Positions 15,078-16,249 of a stretch of 16,249 nt of DNA are shown in pieces. Source of the DNA: Candidatus Puniceispirillum sp. Its GTDB lineage: Bacteria > Pseudomonadota > Alphaproteobacteria > Puniceispirillales > Puniceispirillaceae. The stretch lies in NCBI GenBank assembly GCA_018668795.1, contig JABJBD010000078.1, positions 1 to 16,249 on the forward strand. The letters run 5' to 3'. The position numbers and the translations under genes are program-made. The first letter of the stretch is position 1; each line of letters starts with the position of its first letter. Under the pieces are notes generated by a model, which saw nothing but the letters and a program-made list of their open reading frames with translations, was not told the DNA's origin and ran no database searches.

Positions 15078-15161
15078 TTTGGTCACAATCATTTAACGAT
15101 TCTAAATAACATCCATTATTCGAAATCATCGACAAAATTGAGCAATTGAAAAGCGTTTTGA
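15078..15161. other. Convergent intergenic spacer
   Basis: This 84-base AT-rich gap separates the importer operon from the convergent thiolase gene. I looked for a bidirectional terminator and saw no convincing GC-rich stem followed by a T run on either strand. Confidence 0.4.
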
Positions 15162-16249
15162 TTAAAGCGCCTCGACCACCATTGAAATGCCCTGCCCTCC
15201 ACCAATGCAAAGTGTTACCAGTCCATAACGACCACCAATACGGCGTAATTCATGTAATAGCTTTAATGTTAGAATAGCGCCTGTAGCTCCGACCGGATGC
15301 CCTAGCGCGATTGCCCCACCATTTGGATTCACTTTGGCTGGATCAAGCCCTAATTCACGGCTGACATAGCAAGCCTGTGCGGCAAATGCTTCGTTGGATT
15401 CAATGACATCCAGATCGCTTGCTGAAAGGCCAGCTTGATCAAGCGCCATTTTACTTGCTGGAACAGGTCCAACGCCCATAATTTCAGGCGGTACAGCGGC
15501 AAAGCCATATGATAGCACCCGTGCCATTGGCTTTAACCCGCGTTCGACAGCGTCTTTTTCATTAGCTAAAACAACAGCCGCCGCGCCATCATTAATGCCA
15601 CTTGCATTACCTGCGGTGACACTTCCATCTTCTTTGAAAACAGTTCGGAGTCCAGCAAGGTCTTCTATAGTTGTCGCGCGTGGATGTTCATCAGTGTCAA
15701 AATGGCTAGTTTTCTTACCATGCCCAACATCAATGCCAACGATTTGCTCTTTAAAACGTCCTTCAGCAATGGCATGGGCGGCGCGTTCCTGGCTCAGTTG
15801 GGCAAACGCATCCTGTTGATCTCTTGAAACGCCAAATTTGTTAGCGATATTTTCTGCGGTTATACCCATATGCCCATGTCCAAACGGGTCATGCAGTGAT
15901 GCCAGCATCATATCAATAGCGGTGGCGTCACCCATTTTTGTACCAAATCTGAGCTTAGGTAACAAATAACCAGCCCGCGACATGGATTCAACACCACCAC
16001 CAATAGCAATTTTGGCATGGCCTAGTTGAATAAGCTGAATGGCCGAGATAATGGCCTGCAAACCCGATCCGCAAAGCCTATTTACCGTTAGCGCGGGCGC
16101 ATGTGTTGGCAATCCTGCCTCAAGGGCGATAACGCGGGCTATATAAACATCACGGGCTTCGCTATGGAGTACATTTCCATAAACACTATGATCAACATGA
16201 TGTGGCGAAACACCAACGCTTTCTAACGCCGCTTTGGTAACAAAACTGC
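15162..16249 (-). CDS. Acetyl-CoA acetyltransferase / beta-ketothiolase (5' end outside window)
   Basis: The frame is open to the right window edge, giving 361 visible residues; thiolases are about 390-395 long, so roughly 30 N-terminal residues are missing. The TTG at 16112 (in GLPTHAP) is not the start, because the upstream residues (NVLHSEARDVYIARVIALEA) are typical thiolase sequence. The enzyme condenses two acyl-CoA units or cleaves 3-ketoacyl-CoA with CoA. Its acylated cysteine is in VNRLCGSGLQAI, the catalytic histidine in GGAIALGHPVGATG, and the second cysteine in TLCIGGGQGIS. GINDGAAAVVLANE and NEAFAAQA are also conserved. The NRLCGSGLQA wording is like BktB-type ketothiolases. It may act in fatty-acid, polyhydroxyalkanoate or branched-acid metabolism. 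Any link to the importer is unclear, since the two are convergent. Confidence 0.92.
   Translation of the reverse strand, partial: SFVTKAALESVGVSPHHVDHSVYGNVLHSEARDVYIARVIALEAGLPTHAPALTVNRLCGSGLQAIISAIQLIQLGHAKIAIGGGVESMSRAGYLLPKLRFGTKMGDATAIDMMLASLHDPFGHGHMGITAENIANKFGVSRDQQDAFAQLSQERAAHAIAEGRFKEQIVGIDVGHGKKTSHFDTDEHPRATTIEDLAGLRTVFKEDGSVTAGNASGINDGAAAVVLANEKDAVERGLKPMARVLSYGFAAVPPEIMGVGPVPASKMALDQAGLSASDLDVIESNEAFAAQACYVSRELGLDPAKVNPNGGAIALGHPVGATGAILTLKLLHELRRIGGRYGLVTLCIGGGQGISMVVEAL

Overview
The window looks like chromosomal DNA of a marine alphaproteobacterium, possibly of the SAR116 (Puniceispirillum) type. The clues are a moderate to low G+C content by eye, a DMSP demethylase (DmdA) of the roseobacter/SAR11/SAR116 kind, a non-pyrrolysine MttB-family methyltransferase with an Arg-rich N-terminus, and dense short-gap operons. 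The taxonomic guess is inference; nothing here is a phylogenetic marker.

Layout: (1) Positions 1-119 hold the tail of an unidentified gene. About 385 bases without a gene follow, with a tandem GGGGTCC repeat and an 11-base match to a tRNA-Ser-like 3' end. Next comes an orphan exported protein of unknown function (505-1281). (2) A minus-strand operon (5873 down to 1382) encodes, in transcription order, an FMN-dependent 2-hydroxyacid dehydrogenase, a ThDP-dependent decarboxylase/lyase, a transthyretin/HIU-hydrolase-like protein without its signature C-terminus, and DmdA. A divergent LysR regulator (6017-6940) faces it and probably controls it. (3) A second minus-strand pair (9321 down to 6945) encodes a peptidase E-like S51 hydrolase and an MttB-family methyltransferase. 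(4) Divergent from that pair is a complete Dpp/Opp-type ABC importer: binding protein (9589), two permeases, and one polypeptide carrying both ATPases (to 15077). It is preceded by a leader with two good hairpins and AT-rich palindromes. (5) On the minus strand at the right edge is a beta-ketothiolase missing its first ~30 residues.

How the parts may work together: the genes suggest uptake of a small nitrogen- or sulfur-containing solute (peptide-like, betaine-like or sulfonium-like), hydrolysis, and removal of methyl groups into one-carbon metabolism (DmdA to THF; MttB normally to a corrinoid protein, not present here). The hydroxyacid dehydrogenase plus ThDP enzyme could perform oxidation then decarboxylation of a 2-hydroxyacid. 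With DmdA in the same operon, one testable idea is a route from a methylated 2-hydroxyacid such as 4-dimethylsulfonio-2-hydroxybutyrate to DMSP and then demethylation. That is hypothesis, not observation. No CRISPR array, rRNA, complete tRNA or transposase was seen.
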